DNA of 64,000 nucleotides, taken from assembly GCF_900167095.1 (NCBI RefSeq), contig NZ_FUXG01000001.1:1-64000 (forward strand), given 5' to 3'. The notes below the pieces were generated by a model that was not told the origin of the DNA, did not search any database, and was given only the letters and a program-made list of their open reading frames with translations. This document shows, in pieces, positions 27,513 through 40,939 of the stretch. Origin of the DNA: Oceanospirillum multiglobuliferum. Its GTDB lineage: Bacteria > Pseudomonadota > Gammaproteobacteria > Pseudomonadales > Halomonadaceae. Position 1 is the first letter of the stretch. Each line of letters begins with the position of its first letter. The translations under genes and the position numbers were made by a program.

Positions 27513-27851
27513 GTGGCGGCTACAGCTCAAGATAAGAATAAAGAAAAAATACAATTTCAATCCTCAGCGTCAGCTATTCGAGCCTTAAAAGTTGGCAAAC
27601 GCAATCCTAATTGGATTGATGCGGCAGAGTTCCTAATCAATCGGGCCTCTCCAGAAGTTAAGCTCCTTTTAGAGGCTGCTCAAGAGATTGAACGCCAAAA
27701 ATGGCAAACCAATACGATTACCAACCATGAAACAAAGGTGACCAGCAGCCTTTTTACACCTGCACAATGGGGTATCATGATCGGTGTTGGCGCTATTTTT
27801 ACAGGTCTTATGATTTGGATTGCCAGTCAATTTGGATTGCAAAGCTGCTAA
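27513..27851 (+). CDS. hypothetical tail-anchored protein
   Basis: No family recognised. I choose the GTG at 27513 because GGGGG lies just upstream; a TTG four codons earlier lacks a site. The 112-residue product has a Lys-rich, hydrophilic N-terminal part (with KNKEKIQFQ and a Lys/Arg patch KVGKRNPNW), a short helical stretch (SPEVKLLLEAAQEIERQKW) and one C-terminal membrane helix (about residues 89-108, GIMIGVGAIFTGLMIWIA). It is probably cotranscribed with the tatD-like gene. Confidence 0.6.
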   Translation: MAATAQDKNKEKIQFQSSASAIRALKVGKRNPNWIDAAEFLINRASPEVKLLLEAAQEIERQKWQTNTITNHETKVTSSLFTPAQWGIMIGVGAIFTGLMIWIASQFGLQSC

Positions 27852-27892
27852 CTACAGGAAAAGCACTTCATTTATCAATAATTTTAAGACAA

Positions 27893-27918
27893 TAAAAAGG
27901 CGACCCGAAGGTCGCCTT
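27893..27918. terminator. terminator of the sucCD end, bidirectional
   Basis: Perfect 9-bp stem AAGGCGACC / GGTCGCCTT with a CGAA loop. On the minus strand it reads a TTCG loop followed by CTTTTTATT, a textbook intrinsic terminator 25 bp after the sucD stop. On the plus strand it also ends the hypothetical gene, less strongly. Confidence 0.9.
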
Positions 27919-27942
27919 ATATCAAGCTATTAGCGGGAAATA

Positions 27943-28818
27943 TTATTTCCAGCCAGTCACTTCACGCAAGCCATCAGCGATGCCTGCTAGAGAGCGAACA
28001 GTCTTAACACCAGCGTCTTCTAGTGCAGCAAACTTCTCATCAGCTGTACCTTTACCGCCAGAGATAATCGCACCAGCGTGACCCATACGCTTGCCTTTAG
28101 GTGCAGTTACACCAGCAATGTAAGAAACCACAGGCTTAGTTACGTTAGCTTTGATAAATGCCGCTGCTTCTTCTTCAGCAGAACCACCGATCTCACCGAT
28201 CATTACAATCGCTTCAGTCTGTGGATCATTCTGGAACATTTCCAGAATGTCGATGAAGTTAGAACCAGGAATTGGATCACCACCGATACCAACACAAGTA
28301 GACTGACCGAAGCCAGCGTCAGTAGTTTGTTTTACTGCTTCATAAGTCAGAGTACCTGAGCGAGAAACAATACCTACTTTACCTGGTAAGTGAATGTGAC
28401 CTGGCATAATACCGATCTTGCATTCGCCTGGAGTGATCACGCCTGGGCAGTTAGGGCCGATTAGGCGTACGCCCAGCTCGTCACACTTAACTTTACAAAC
28501 TAGCATGTCCTGAACAGGAATGTGCTCAGTAATACATACGATCAACTTGATACCAGCGTTAGCCGCTTCAAGGATAGAATCTTTACAGAATGCAGCTGGA
28601 ACATAGATCACAGAAGCGTCTGCACCAGTTGTTTCAACAGCTTCTTTAACTGTGTTGAAAACTGGTAGACCTAGGTGAGTAGTACCACCTTTGCCTGGAG
28701 TTACACCGCCAACCATTTGCGTACCGTACGCAATAGCCTGCTCAGAGTGGAAAGTACCCTGACCACCAGTAAAACCTTGGCAGATTACTTTAGTATCTTT
28801 GTTAATTAAGATAGACAT
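27943..28818 (-). CDS. sucD: succinyl-CoA synthetase alpha subunit SucD
   Basis: With SucC it converts succinyl-CoA to succinate while making a nucleoside triphosphate. 291 residues. CoA-binding fold at the N-terminus ([18 protein letters not shown]), then [34 protein letters not shown], and the phosphorylated active-site His in [17 protein letters not shown] (about residue 246). It starts 5 bp after the sucC stop and ends the supercluster transcript. Confidence 0.97.
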   Translation of the reverse strand: MSILINKDTKVICQGFTGGQGTFHSEQAIAYGTQMVGGVTPGKGGTTHLGLPVFNTVKEAVETTGADASVIYVPAAFCKDSILEAANAGIKLIVCITEHIPVQDMLVCKVKCDELGVRLIGPNCPGVITPGECKIGIMPGHIHLPGKVGIVSRSGTLTYEAVKQTTDAGFGQSTCVGIGGDPIPGSNFIDILEMFQNDPQTEAIVMIGEIGGSAEEEAAAFIKANVTKPVVSYIAGVTAPKGKRMGHAGAIISGGKGTADEKFAALEDAGVKTVRSLAGIADGLREVTGWK

Positions 28819-28823
28819 GACGA

Positions 28824-29990
28824 TTAGTTCCCCGCTGCTGCTTTAACTGCTTGTTGTGCAGCATCAGTTAAGCTTTCAGCTGCGATGATCGCTAGGCCAG
28901 ATTCTTCCAGAACCTTTTTACCTAGATCAGCGTTTGTTCCTTCCAAACGCACAACAACAGGAATAGTTACGCCTACTTCTTTAACTGCACCGATGATGCC
29001 TTCTGCGATCATATCGCAACGCACGATGCCGCCGAAGATGTTAACCAATACTGCTTTAACTTTCTCGTCAGACAGAATCAGTTTGAACGCATGAGCAACG
29101 CGCTCTTTAGTTGCGCCACCGCCAACATCAAGGAAGTTAGCTGGGAAGCCACCGTGCAGAGCAACGATGTCCATTGTACCCATTGCTAGACCAGCACCGT
29201 TCACCATGCAGCCGATGTTACCATCTAGTGCTACGTAGTTCAGATCCCACTCTGCTGCTTCTGCTTCACGCGCATCTTCCTGAGAAGGGTCGTTCATCTC
29301 TTGCAGATCTTTGTGACGGTATACAGAGTTACCATCTACACCGATTTTCGCATCTAGACAGTGCAGATCACCATCTTCTTTGATAACCAGCGGGTTGATT
29401 TCTAACAGAGCCAAATCTTTTTCAATGAACAGATTCGCCAGACCCATGAAGATATGGGTGAACTGCTTAACTTGGCTAGGGTTTAAGCCAAGTTGGAAAG
29501 CTAGCTCGCGACCTTGGTAAGGCTGAGGGCCTGCCAATGGATCGATAGTTGCTTTCAGAATTTTTTCTGGAGTCTCTTCTGCTACTTTCTCGATCTCAAC
29601 ACCACCTTCGGTAGATGCCATGAACACAACGCGACGAGAAGAGCGGTCAACAACCGCACCCAGATATAGCTCATCAGCAATATCTGTGCAGCTTTCAACC
29701 AAAATTTTAGCAACAGGCTGACCATTTTCATCAGTCTGATAAGTTACAAGGTTTTTACCCAACCATTTTTCAGCAAATGCTGCTGCTTCAGCAGGAGAGT
29801 CAACCAGTTTCACGCCGCCCGCTTTACCACGGCCACCTGCGTGTACCTGTGCTTTAACTACCCACTTATCGCCACCAATTTTTTCGCATGCTGCGGCGGC
29901 TTCCTCAGGGGTATCTACAGCATAACCCTTGGAAACAGGCAGTCCGTATTCGGCAAAAAGCTGTTTGCCCTGATATTCATGAAGATTCAT
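28824..29990 (-). CDS. sucC: succinyl-CoA synthetase beta subunit SucC
   Basis: ATP-grasp subunit that sets nucleotide specificity. 388 residues, normal length. It opens [19 protein letters not shown]; the ATP-grasp loop is [14 protein letters not shown] and later motifs are [24 protein letters not shown] and [13 protein letters not shown]. No good ribosome site is visible before the ATG. The gap to lpd holds a hairpin. Confidence 0.97.
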   Translation of the reverse strand: MNLHEYQGKQLFAEYGLPVSKGYAVDTPEEAAAACEKIGGDKWVVKAQVHAGGRGKAGGVKLVDSPAEAAAFAEKWLGKNLVTYQTDENGQPVAKILVESCTDIADELYLGAVVDRSSRRVVFMASTEGGVEIEKVAEETPEKILKATIDPLAGPQPYQGRELAFQLGLNPSQVKQFTHIFMGLANLFIEKDLALLEINPLVIKEDGDLHCLDAKIGVDGNSVYRHKDLQEMNDPSQEDAREAEAAEWDLNYVALDGNIGCMVNGAGLAMGTMDIVALHGGFPANFLDVGGGATKERVAHAFKLILSDEKVKAVLVNIFGGIVRCDMIAEGIIGAVKEVGVTIPVVVRLEGTNADLGKKVLEESGLAIIAAESLTDAAQQAVKAAAGN

Positions 29991-30026
29991 ACTGCTAAGC
30001 CATTTTTTTTGTGCACTAACACTATT

Positions 30027-30053
30027 GGCGACACCTTGGGGTATGGTGCCGCC
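30027..30053 (-). repeat. hairpin between lpd and sucC
   Basis: 9-bp arms GGCGACACC and GGTGCCGCC with one G-U or mismatch and a 9-nt loop. No U-run follows directly. A likely processing or stabilising element within the suc transcript. Confidence 0.55.
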
Positions 30054-30083
30054 CCCTGCTACGGTTACCCGTAATCTTAATTC

Positions 30084-32779
<2,696 letters not shown>

Positions 32780-32830
32780 GTTCGATCCTTTCTGGATTGT
32801 TCTTTTGTTGTGCACAAACAAAAACGGTTG

Positions 32831-32852
32831 ATGCCCTTCCTAGGAAGGGCAT
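32831..32852 (-). terminator. hairpin between sucA and sucB
   Basis: An exact 22-bp palindrome built from ATGCCCTTC and GAAGGGCAT around CTAG, directly after the sucA stop. On the minus strand it is followed by CAACCGTTTTTG, so it probably works as a partial terminator. Confidence 0.65.
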
Positions 32853-32861
32853 GCACTGTCA

Positions 32862-35705
32862 TTACAGGTTAAATGCGTCGTCAATTAGCTTAGCTTGCTG
32901 CTCAGCGTGGACAGAAGTGTAACCACAAGCTGGCGCTGCTGAAGCCGCTCGACCTGCGAAATGCAGTTCATAACCTAGACCTTTACGGTAGTTATTCATC
33001 ACATTACGCATATGGTGCTGGCTACTGTACCAAGCACCTTGGTTCATTGGTTCATCTTGACACCAAACCACAGATTCAAGTGCAGGATATTCCGCAACAA
33101 TTTCTTGCAACTTTTGCTCTGGGAATGGATACAGCTGCTCAATACGGATAACCGCAGTGTCAGAACGCCCATTCTCATTACGATAGTTAACCAAATCGTA
33201 GTAGATCTTACCTGATGTCAGAATCAAGCGTTTCACCTGAGACTTATCAATGCTGCTATCCACTTCATTGATAATATCTTGGAAGCTACCATTAGCCAGC
33301 TCTTCCAGAGTTGAGATCGCATCTTTATGACGCAGCAAGCTCTTAGGTGACATTACAATCAGAGGCTTACGCAGCGGACGAATGACCTGACGACGCAGCA
33401 TATGGTAAACCTGAGCCGGAGTTGTCGGCACAACCACTTGAATATTGTGCTCAGCACAAAGCTGCAAATAGCGCTCTAAACGGGCTGATGAGTGCTCAGG
33501 GCCTTGACCTTCGTAACCATGTGGCAACAACATCGTTAGGCCGCATAAACGTCCCCATTTGTGCTCACCACTGGTAATGAATTGGTCAATTACCACCTGT
33601 GCACCGTTTGCGAAGTCACCAAACTGTGCTTCCCAGATCACCAGTGCATTAGGCACTGTTGTCGCATAACCGTATTCGAATGCTAGTACCGCTTCCTCTG
33701 AAAGGAATGAGTCATGAATGGTCATACGTGGCTGATTTTCAGACAGATTCTGTAATGGAACATAAACCTGTGCATCTGTCTGGCTGTGAACAACAGCATG
33801 ACGATGCGAGAAAGTACCACGCCCTACGTCCTGACCTGTAATACGGATTGGGTGTTTTTGATCCAAAATAGAGGCATAAGCCAAGGTTTCAGCAAAACCC
33901 CAGTTAATTGGCATCGCACCAGCGGCCATCTTACGACGATCTTCGTATATCTTGCCAACTTGACGCTGTAGCTGAATACCATCAGGAATCTCACATAGCT
34001 TATTAGCTAATGATTGTAGATGTGTTAGCTCAACTGTTGTGTCAGCATCTGACTGCCACTTAAGACCTAGATAAGGTGTCCAGTCAACAAATAGCTCTTT
34101 GTTTGGCTGCATTACCAAACTTTTTGCTACGTGACGTCCGTCGACTAGAGCTGAACGGTAGTCTTCCATCAGGTCTTTGTCTTCGGCTTCAGTCAAAACG
34201 CCTTCTGCAACCAACTTCTTCGCATACAAAGTACGAGTAGTAGGTTGTTTGGCAATTTTCTGATACATCAAAGGCTGAGTACCAGATGGCTCATCTGCTT
34301 CGTTGTGACCACGACGACGGTAACATACCATGTCTATTACAACGTCACGTTTGAATTGTTGACGGTAGTCTGCAGCAACTTGAGCCGCATGAATAACCGC
34401 TTCTGGATCATCACCATTCACGTGGATGATAGGTGCCTGAACCATTTTAGCAATATCAGTACAGTATTCGGTAGAACGCATGTCTTCCGGTTTACTGGTA
34501 GTAAAGCCAACTTGGTTATTGATCACGATGTGAATAGTGCCACCCGTTTTATAAGCACGGGTTTGAGACATCTGGAATGTCTCCATCACAACACCTTGAC
34601 CTGCAAACGCAGAGTCACCGTGTACCACAATTGGCATTACTGTATCACCAGTCGCATCGTTACGGCGGTCTTGACGTGCGCGCACGGAGCCTTCTACTAC
34701 TGGTGATGCAATTTCTAAGTGTGATGGGTTAAACGCAAGAGCTAAGTGAACCTCACCCGCAGAAGTCATCACGTTTGAAGAGAAACCTTGGTGATATTTT
34801 ACGTCACCAGAGCCATCATGCATGAGTTTTTTACCTTCAAACTCATCAAACAGCTCTGCTGGGTTTTTACCCAGAATGTTCACCAACAGGTTCAAACGAC
34901 CACGGTGTGCCATACCGATCACAACTTCTTTCACGCCATAAGAGCCTGAGCGTTGAATCAGCTCATCAACCATCGGAATGAAAGATTCGCCACCCTCTAA
35001 ACCAAAGCGTTTGGTACCTGGGTAACGAGAAGCAAGATAGTTTTCCATACCTTCAGCAGCAGTTAGGCGCTCAAGAATATGTTTTTTAGCCTCTACACCA
35101 TAAGCAGGCGCAGAACGTACACTTTCAAAACGTTGTTGTAACCAGCGCTTCTCTTCTGTGTTCACAATATGCATGAACTCAGCGCCAGTGGTGTTGCAGT
35201 ACGTTTTTTCTAATGCACTGATGATTTCGCTTAACGGTGCTTCCTCTTTGCCGATGAACAGTGATCCCGTTTGGAAAACAGTATCCATATCGGCAGCAGA
35301 TAGCTGATGATAAGCCAAATCTAAATCGGGTATAGACTCACGCTGCATCAGATTCAGAGGGTCAATATTGGCCTTCTGATGACCGCGAAAACGGTACGCA
35401 TTAATGAGCTGTAAAACACGAATCTGCTTCTTTTCATGCTCAGAGCTAACTGAACTCGCACTCGCAGGCGCAGCTTTATGCTTGTTCTTAGCGAGCAGAT
35501 TGAAATGATCACGGATGGGTGTGAGAGGAATGTCGGTAGAAGCCGCGCCTTCGGTTCTTGGTAGCTTGTCGAAATAATTCCGCCATTCTTCAGGAATTGC
35601 ATTCGGATCAAGCAAATATTGCTCATAAAGCCCTTCAACGTAGGACACATTGCCCCCGTAGACGTGGGAAGAGCTCCACATCAACTCCATTATGCCTTCT
35701 TGCAT
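32862..35705 (-). CDS. sucA: 2-oxoglutarate dehydrogenase E1 component SucA
   Basis: Thiamine-diphosphate enzyme that decarboxylates 2-oxoglutarate and passes the succinyl group to SucB lipoate. 947 residues, typical length. It starts MQEGIMELMWSSSHVYGGN, matching the conserved N-terminus, with AGGGTGAC as ribosome site. Motifs: RYPGTKRFGLEGGESFIPM, GMAHRGRLNLLVNILGK, GDSAFAGQGVVMET (ThDP), GQDVGRGTFSHRHAVVH and LPHGYEGQGPEHSSARLERYLQL. The region upstream holds two hairpins that partly separate it from sdhB. Confidence 0.97.
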   Translation of the reverse strand: MQEGIMELMWSSSHVYGGNVSYVEGLYEQYLLDPNAIPEEWRNYFDKLPRTEGAASTDIPLTPIRDHFNLLAKNKHKAAPASASSVSSEHEKKQIRVLQLINAYRFRGHQKANIDPLNLMQRESIPDLDLAYHQLSAADMDTVFQTGSLFIGKEEAPLSEIISALEKTYCNTTGAEFMHIVNTEEKRWLQQRFESVRSAPAYGVEAKKHILERLTAAEGMENYLASRYPGTKRFGLEGGESFIPMVDELIQRSGSYGVKEVVIGMAHRGRLNLLVNILGKNPAELFDEFEGKKLMHDGSGDVKYHQGFSSNVMTSAGEVHLALAFNPSHLEIASPVVEGSVRARQDRRNDATGDTVMPIVVHGDSAFAGQGVVMETFQMSQTRAYKTGGTIHIVINNQVGFTTSKPEDMRSTEYCTDIAKMVQAPIIHVNGDDPEAVIHAAQVAADYRQQFKRDVVIDMVCYRRRGHNEADEPSGTQPLMYQKIAKQPTTRTLYAKKLVAEGVLTEAEDKDLMEDYRSALVDGRHVAKSLVMQPNKELFVDWTPYLGLKWQSDADTTVELTHLQSLANKLCEIPDGIQLQRQVGKIYEDRRKMAAGAMPINWGFAETLAYASILDQKHPIRITGQDVGRGTFSHRHAVVHSQTDAQVYVPLQNLSENQPRMTIHDSFLSEEAVLAFEYGYATTVPNALVIWEAQFGDFANGAQVVIDQFITSGEHKWGRLCGLTMLLPHGYEGQGPEHSSARLERYLQLCAEHNIQVVVPTTPAQVYHMLRRQVIRPLRKPLIVMSPKSLLRHKDAISTLEELANGSFQDIINEVDSSIDKSQVKRLILTSGKIYYDLVNYRNENGRSDTAVIRIEQLYPFPEQKLQEIVAEYPALESVVWCQDEPMNQGAWYSSQHHMRNVMNNYRKGLGYELHFAGRAASAAPACGYTSVHAEQQAKLIDDAFNL

Positions 35706-35767
35706 TCTTAGTCACCCTGCACGAGGAACTTGAAATCTACAATGACCATCAAGTCGTTTTTTGGGCC

Positions 35768-35792
35768 AAAAAAGGTAGCGTGCCTTACCTTT
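35768..35792 (-). terminator. terminator-like hairpin between sdhB and sucA
   Basis: Minus strand: AAAGGTA, 8-nt loop, TACCTTT, then more T (six in total). It lies 63 bp before sucA and can separate the sdh transcript from the suc transcript. Confidence 0.7.
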
Positions 35793-35835
35793 GTAGATCA
35801 CAGGTTTAACCCTGTTCCCCAGTCGTTTCACATTT

Positions 35836-35870
35836 GCCAAAGCCAGCACCTTATGAGTACTGGCCTTGGC
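35836..35870 (-). repeat. second hairpin between sdhB and sucA
   Basis: 11-bp arms GCCAAAGCCAG and CTGGCCTTGGC with one mismatch and a 13-nt loop, 67 bp after the sdhB stop. No U-run; a likely 3'-end stabiliser of the sdh mRNA. Confidence 0.6.
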
Positions 35871-35937
35871 GACCACAGACATTTACCTAATGGTAAACTC
35901 TTAGCGTTATTATTGTATTAGTGATCTACGCGTGTGA

Positions 35938-36642
35938 TTAGGTCGCATTACGCAACAGCATGTCACGGATGTGGCCGATTGCTTTAGTTGGGTTTAGACC
36001 CTTCGGACACACATTTACGCAGTTCATAATACCGCGGCAGCGGAACACACTGAACGGATCGTCCAGTTCACTCAAGCGCTCGCGTGTCTGGGTATCACGA
36101 CTATCCACTAGGAAGCGGTAAGCCTGTAACAGACCAGACGGGCCTACAAATTTATCTGGATTCCACCAGAATGATGGGCAAGAAGTTGAACAGCATGCAC
36201 AAAGAATACACTCATACAGACCATCTAACTTGTCACGCTCTTCTGGCGACTGCAAACGCTCAATAGCAGGTGCAGGTGTATCATTCAGCAAGAATGGCTT
36301 AATGCGCTCATACTGCTTGTAGAACAGTGACATATCAACCACAAGGTCACGAATCACTGGTAAACCAGGCAGTGGACGAACCACTAACTTGCCATCTGTC
36401 ACAACTTCTGACAGTGGTGTGATGCAAGCCAGACCATTCTTACCGTTCATGTTCATACCGTCAGAGCCACAAACACCCTCACGGCAAGAACGACGATAAG
36501 CAAATGCGTTATCTTGATCTTTTACTAGATGTAAAACATCCAGAACCATCAGGTCGGCACCTTTAGTGTCAACCTTGAACTCCTGCATGAATGGAGCAGA
36601 ATCAGTTTCCGGATTGTAGCGGTATACACTAACGACCAGCAT
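35938..36642 (-). CDS. sdhB: succinate dehydrogenase iron-sulfur subunit SdhB
   Basis: Electron-transfer subunit of complex II on the cytoplasmic face. 234 residues. Ligands for 2Fe-2S: SCREGVCGSDGMNMNG plus Cys in LACIT; for 4Fe-4S and 3Fe-4S: ECILCACCSTSCPSFWW and FRCRGIMNCVNVCPKGLNP. All cluster Cys are present. It starts 17 bp after sdhA. Confidence 0.97.
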   Translation of the reverse strand: MLVVSVYRYNPETDSAPFMQEFKVDTKGADLMVLDVLHLVKDQDNAFAYRRSCREGVCGSDGMNMNGKNGLACITPLSEVVTDGKLVVRPLPGLPVIRDLVVDMSLFYKQYERIKPFLLNDTPAPAIERLQSPEERDKLDGLYECILCACCSTSCPSFWWNPDKFVGPSGLLQAYRFLVDSRDTQTRERLSELDDPFSVFRCRGIMNCVNVCPKGLNPTKAIGHIRDMLLRNAT

Positions 36643-36659
36643 ATCACTTACTCCCGTTA

Positions 36660-38435
36660 TTAGTAGGTACGTACTTTAGGTTGGAACGCAGGTACAGTTT
36701 TTGGTGCGAAGTTTACATCGCGCTTACCAACACGTTTATCACCTGGGAAGTACAGTGAGTGTTTCAGCCAGTTTTCATCGTCACGATCACGGTAATCATC
36801 ACGCGCATGAGCACCACGGCTCTCTTTACGTGCTTCTGCTGTGATCGCAGTTGCTTCTGCAACTTCTAGCAAGTTGTCCAATTCCAACGCTTCGATACGT
36901 GCAGTATTGAAGGTTTGAGACTTGTCATCCAACTTAGCCTTAGCAACGCGAGCACGTAGGTTCGCCAGCTCTTGAATACCCTTCTTCATGTATTCTTCTG
37001 TACGGAATACACCGAAGTAGTTCTGCATGATGGTTTGCAGCTCTGTACGTAGTGCAGGTACAGACTCACCTTCAGAAGAGTTATTCCAACGATTCAGACG
37101 CGCCATTGCACGCTCAATATCCGTTTGATTCACTTCTGCATCTGTCAGACCTTCGCTCAGCGCTTTTTCGATATGAATACCTGCCGCACGACCGAATACC
37201 ACCAAGTCAAGCAGTGAGTTACCACCCAGACGGTTTGCACCGTGTACCGATACGCAAGCCACTTCACCTACAGCATACAGACCATTAATGATCTGGTCAT
37301 TGCCATTTTCATCTTGTGTCAGCGCTTGACCGTGTACGTTTGTTGGTACACCGCCCATCATGTAGTGACAAGTAGGAACAACTGGTACTGGCTCCTTGGT
37401 TGGATCCGCATGAGCAAATGTCTTGGACAGCTCACAGATACCCGGCAGACGCTTGTTCAGCACCTCTTCACCTAGGTGATCCAACTTCAAGAATACGTGG
37501 TCACCTTTCTCGCCACAACCACGGCCTTCCAGGATTTCCATAACCATCGAGCGTGCCACAACGTCACGACCCGCAAGGTCTTTCGCGTTAGGCGCATAAC
37601 GCTCCATGAAACGTTCACCGTTTTTGTTAACCAAATAACCACCTTCACCACGGCAGCCTTCAGTTACCAACACGCCCGCGCCCGCAATACCTGTCGGGTG
37701 GAACTGCCACATCTCGATATCCTGAACAGGAATACCAGCACGTAGCGCCATACCCACACCGTCACCAGTGTTGATCAAAGCGTTTGTAGTTGAAGCATAG
37801 ATACGACCTGCACCACCTGTTGCTAGAACAGTAGCAGCCGCTTTTACGAATACGGTTTCGCCCGTTTCGATGCACAGTGCAATTACACCACAAACATCGC
37901 CAGACTCATTGCGAACTAGATCAACTGCATACCACTCATTTAGGAATACAGTCTTGTTTTTCAAGTTTGCTTGATAAAGCGTGTGCAATAATGCATGACC
38001 TGTACGGTCAGCTGCCGCACAAGTACGCGCAGCTTGTCCACCTTCACCGAAGTTCTTAGACTGACCACCAAATGGACGCTGGTAAATACGACCATTATCA
38101 AAGCGAGAGAAAGGTAACCCCATATGCTCCAGTTCAAAAACTGCTTTAGGGCCTTCCATACACATATATTCGATAGAGTCTTGGTCACCGATATAATCAG
38201 AACCTTTAACTGTATCGTACATGTGCCAGCGCCAATCATCATTTGGGTCAGCACTTGCGATTGCACAGGTAATACCACCCTGAGCAGAAACTGTGTGTGA
38301 ACGTGTTGGGAATACTTTAGTGATCAGTGCCGTCTTTTTACCGGACTGAGACAACTGAAGTGCAGCGCGCATACCCGCGCCACCACCACCAACAATAATG
38401 GCGTCAAAATTCAGAGTACGAAGGTTTGCAGACAT
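36660..38435 (-). CDS. sdhA: succinate dehydrogenase flavoprotein SdhA
   Basis: Oxidises succinate to fumarate with covalent FAD. The start is the ATG at 38435 ([22 protein letters not shown]) because GGGGAG lies upstream; an earlier in-frame codon is rejected. 591 residues. FAD-linked His in [16 protein letters not shown] (about residue 45), [17 protein letters not shown], and [23 protein letters not shown] 4-bp gap follows sdhD. Confidence 0.97.
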   Translation of the reverse strand: MSANLRTLNFDAIIVGGGGAGMRAALQLSQSGKKTALITKVFPTRSHTVSAQGGITCAIASADPNDDWRWHMYDTVKGSDYIGDQDSIEYMCMEGPKAVFELEHMGLPFSRFDNGRIYQRPFGGQSKNFGEGGQAARTCAAADRTGHALLHTLYQANLKNKTVFLNEWYAVDLVRNESGDVCGVIALCIETGETVFVKAAATVLATGGAGRIYASTTNALINTGDGVGMALRAGIPVQDIEMWQFHPTGIAGAGVLVTEGCRGEGGYLVNKNGERFMERYAPNAKDLAGRDVVARSMVMEILEGRGCGEKGDHVFLKLDHLGEEVLNKRLPGICELSKTFAHADPTKEPVPVVPTCHYMMGGVPTNVHGQALTQDENGNDQIINGLYAVGEVACVSVHGANRLGGNSLLDLVVFGRAAGIHIEKALSEGLTDAEVNQTDIERAMARLNRWNNSSEGESVPALRTELQTIMQNYFGVFRTEEYMKKGIQELANLRARVAKAKLDDKSQTFNTARIEALELDNLLEVAEATAITAEARKESRGAHARDDYRDRDDENWLKHSLYFPGDKRVGKRDVNFAPKTVPAFQPKVRTY

Positions 38436-38439
38436 TCGT

Positions 38440-38787
38440 TTACGCTCCCCACAGAACTTGAACACCCCATACCACATAGGTAAAGAGTGCGAGGTTACAG
38501 ACTAACTGGAATACAAAACGAGTTCCGGTTGGCTTGATATAGTCAGTAGAAATAGTCCACAGACCGATCCAAGCATGGGCTGCGATTGACAAAATACTTA
38601 AGAACGTAAAGATACGAACCCAAGTCTGCTCAAAAAATGCTGACCACTGTGCATAGCTACCATCAAAACTGGTTAGAAAATAGCCCACAATAAAAACACT
38701 GTACAGAGCCAGAACAACCGCGCTGAAGCGCTGTAACAACCAGTCAGACAGACCGCTACGACTAAAGTTTGTTACGTTGGTTACCAT
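38440..38787 (-). CDS. sdhD: succinate dehydrogenase membrane anchor SdhD
   Basis: 115 residues with three membrane helices; part of the quinone and haem b site. The start is the ATG at 38787 ([24 protein letters not shown]), which overlaps the end of sdhC by 7 bp; a GTG two codons upstream is rejected. The His in [20 protein letters not shown] is the expected haem ligand position. Complex of sdhC, D, A and B. Confidence 0.93.
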   Translation of the reverse strand: MVTNVTNFSRSGLSDWLLQRFSAVVLALYSVFIVGYFLTSFDGSYAQWSAFFEQTWVRIFTFLSILSIAAHAWIGLWTISTDYIKPTGTRFVFQLVCNLALFTYVVWGVQVLWGA

Positions 38788-39158
38788 ACCCACACCCCTG
38801 CCAGTACAACCAGAATCACAGATACTACTAGCGTTAGCTGAGCACCTTTTAAGCCACCTTCAAGCGTTTCACCAATGCCAACATCCATCAATAGATGTTT
38901 CACACCAGCGACCACATGATAGGCCAGCGCAGAAAGAAGTCCCCAGAGTACAAACTTAGCGAATGCACTCTCCTGCAATGTTTCTTTTACTGCATTGAAT
39001 CCAGCTTCAGACTCTAAAGAAGAGTCAAAAGCCCAGAACAGGAACGCCAAACCAACAAACAGAATGACACCTGTGATACGATGCAGAATAGATGTATACG
39101 CAGGGAGAGGGAGCTTAATAGTTGTTAGATCTAAATTTACAGGTCTTTTGCTATTCAC
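38781..39158 (-). CDS. sdhC: succinate dehydrogenase cytochrome b556 subunit SdhC
   Basis: 125 residues with three membrane helices. N-terminus MNSKRPVNLDLTTIKLPL and SILHRITGVILF are the family signature with the Ser and Arg of the quinone site; the haem His is in YHVVAGVKHLLMD. The start codon is GTG. It is the first gene of the sdh-suc run, divergent from gltA. Confidence 0.94.
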   Translation of the reverse strand: MNSKRPVNLDLTTIKLPLPAYTSILHRITGVILFVGLAFLFWAFDSSLESEAGFNAVKETLQESAFAKFVLWGLLSALAYHVVAGVKHLLMDVGIGETLEGGLKGAQLTLVVSVILVVLAGVWVW

Positions 39159-39534
39159 GGCTCTTACACACTCTCTTTGCCTCTTTAACCAGAGGCTTAT
39201 GGTTTCAGATGGTCATACCACTATAAATAGCATTAGTAAAATACTGTAAAACAGATTTCTACCGACGCTTTTTATAGTGTTACACCACCGCCAATCGTGC
39301 GGCAGGAATTATAGTGACTCGCTATTCCGATTACAATAAAGCCAAAGGTATAGGCTGCCTTATTCCTGCGCTTTGTTGCACAAAAAACAGATTAGTTTCG
39401 ATTTTACCAAGTCAAACTGCTTTTACTGCTACCTTTTTAGGTAATTGACAAAGCTTTTTATCACTCTATATTTGACCAGTCCTCGATTTAGGGCATGGCA
39501 AGTATGAATTAAATAATTAAAAAAGGAGGCCATA
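39159..39534. other. gltA/sdhC divergent regulatory region
   Basis: 376 bp with no gene. It must hold the promoters of the TCA run on the minus strand and gltA on the plus strand. Only the gltA promoter is clear. I could not identify a convincing sdh promoter or a CRP/ArcA site by eye. Confidence 0.7.
39445..39472 (+). promoter_or_regulatory. gltA promoter
   Basis: A perfect TTGACA (39445-39450), a 16-bp spacer and TATATT (39467-39472), 63 bp upstream of the gltA ATG, which has an AAGGAGG ribosome site at 39523-39529. Confidence 0.65.
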
Positions 39535-40821
39535 ATGGCTGACAAGAAAGCGATCCTGACAGTACCAGGGCTCGACGAAAACATTGAGCTGCCAATTTAT
39601 TCAGGCACTGTTGGCCCTGATGTTGTCGACGTACGCGGCTTGACCTCCAAAGGACTGTTCACCTACGACCCAGGCTTTGTATCTACTGCAGCTTGTGAGT
39701 CCGCTATCACTTATATTGATGGTGGCAAAGGCGTTCTATTACACCGTGGTTATCCAATCGAACAGCTTGCAAAGCACTCTCACTATCTTGAGCTGTGCTA
39801 TTTGCTACTAAACGGTGAACTACCTACTCCTGAAGAGGAAGAAAAGTTCGAAAACACCATTACTCACCACACAATGGTGCATGAGCAGCTATTACAGTTT
39901 TACAAGGGCTTCCGCCGCGATGCTCACCCAATGGCAATTCTTTGTGGTGTTGTGGGCGCGCTGTCAGCGTTTTATCACGACTCTTTGGACATCAACAATC
40001 CACGCGACCGTGAAGTATCAGCATTTCGTTTGATTGCGAAGATGCCAACAATGGCAGCAATGTGCTACAAATACTCTGTTGGTCAACCGTTCATTTATCC
40101 AAAGAACGACCTGAACTATGCAGAGAATTTCCTGCACATGATGTTCAGCACTCCATGCGGTGACTATCAGCCAAACCCAGTTTTATCAAAAGCGATGGAT
40201 CGTATCTTCATGCTACATGCAGATCACGAGCAAAACGCTTCAACTTCAACTGTTCGCCTGACAGGCTCAACAGGTGCTAACCCATTTGCCTGTATCGCAG
40301 CAGGTATCGCAGCACTTTGGGGACCTTCTCATGGCGGTGCAAACGAAGCCGTACTGACTATGCTGGATGAAATTGGTGAGGACTCTGAAGAGAATATCCA
40401 ACACTTTATTTCACGTGCAAAAGACAAAAATGATCCATTCCGCCTGATGGGCTTCGGTCACCGCGTCTATCGCAACTTCGATCCTCGCGCTAAAGTGATG
40501 AAAGAAACCTGCGATGAAGTACTAAAAGAGCTAGGTCTAGAGAACGATCCTCAGCTGCACATTGCAAAACGCTTGGAAGAGATTGCACTGTCTGATGAAT
40601 ATTTCATTGAGCGCCAGCTTTATCCAAATGTAGATTTCTATTCTGGTATCATCCTGAAAGCAATTGGCATCCCAACTAATATGTTTACAGTGATTTTTGC
40701 ACTGTCTCGTACAGTTGGTTGGATCTCTCATTGGAAAGAAATGGTAAGTGGCGACAACAAAATTGGTCGTCCACGCCAGCTATACACTGGCCATGACGTA
40801 CGCGATTACCCAGCAAAATAG
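39535..40821 (+). CDS. gltA: citrate synthase GltA
   Basis: Condenses acetyl-CoA with oxaloacetate at the entry of the TCA cycle. 428 residues, the large NADH-sensitive type of Gram-negative bacteria. Motifs: [35 protein letters not shown] with the first active-site His, [19 protein letters not shown] with the second, and [17 protein letters not shown] with the Asp. Divergent from sdhCDAB and followed by a strong terminator. Confidence 0.97.
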   Translation: MADKKAILTVPGLDENIELPIYSGTVGPDVVDVRGLTSKGLFTYDPGFVSTAACESAITYIDGGKGVLLHRGYPIEQLAKHSHYLELCYLLLNGELPTPEEEEKFENTITHHTMVHEQLLQFYKGFRRDAHPMAILCGVVGALSAFYHDSLDINNPRDREVSAFRLIAKMPTMAAMCYKYSVGQPFIYPKNDLNYAENFLHMMFSTPCGDYQPNPVLSKAMDRIFMLHADHEQNASTSTVRLTGSTGANPFACIAAGIAALWGPSHGGANEAVLTMLDEIGEDSEENIQHFISRAKDKNDPFRLMGFGHRVYRNFDPRAKVMKETCDEVLKELGLENDPQLHIAKRLEEIALSDEYFIERQLYPNVDFYSGIILKAIGIPTNMFTVIFALSRTVGWISHWKEMVSGDNKIGRPRQLYTGHDVRDYPAK

Positions 40822-40840
40822 AATTGCTACGGTGAATGCT

Positions 40841-40868
40841 AAAAAGGGCTGCCATGCAGCCCTTTTTT
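40841..40868 (+). terminator. terminator after gltA
   Basis: GGGCTGC / GCAGCCC stem with a CAT loop, preceded by AAAAA and followed by TTTTTT. Confidence 0.93.
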
Positions 40869-40939
40869 ACGCTTGGCAATAAAATGGGCTGAGTTCATTT
40901 ACTAACATCCACTACAGCCAACCTTTGGAGCTAACAAAA

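Noticed and set aside
34245-34706. 153-codon plus-strand frame inside sucA
   Set aside because: Antisense to the conserved sucA core; composition is that of a shadow frame.
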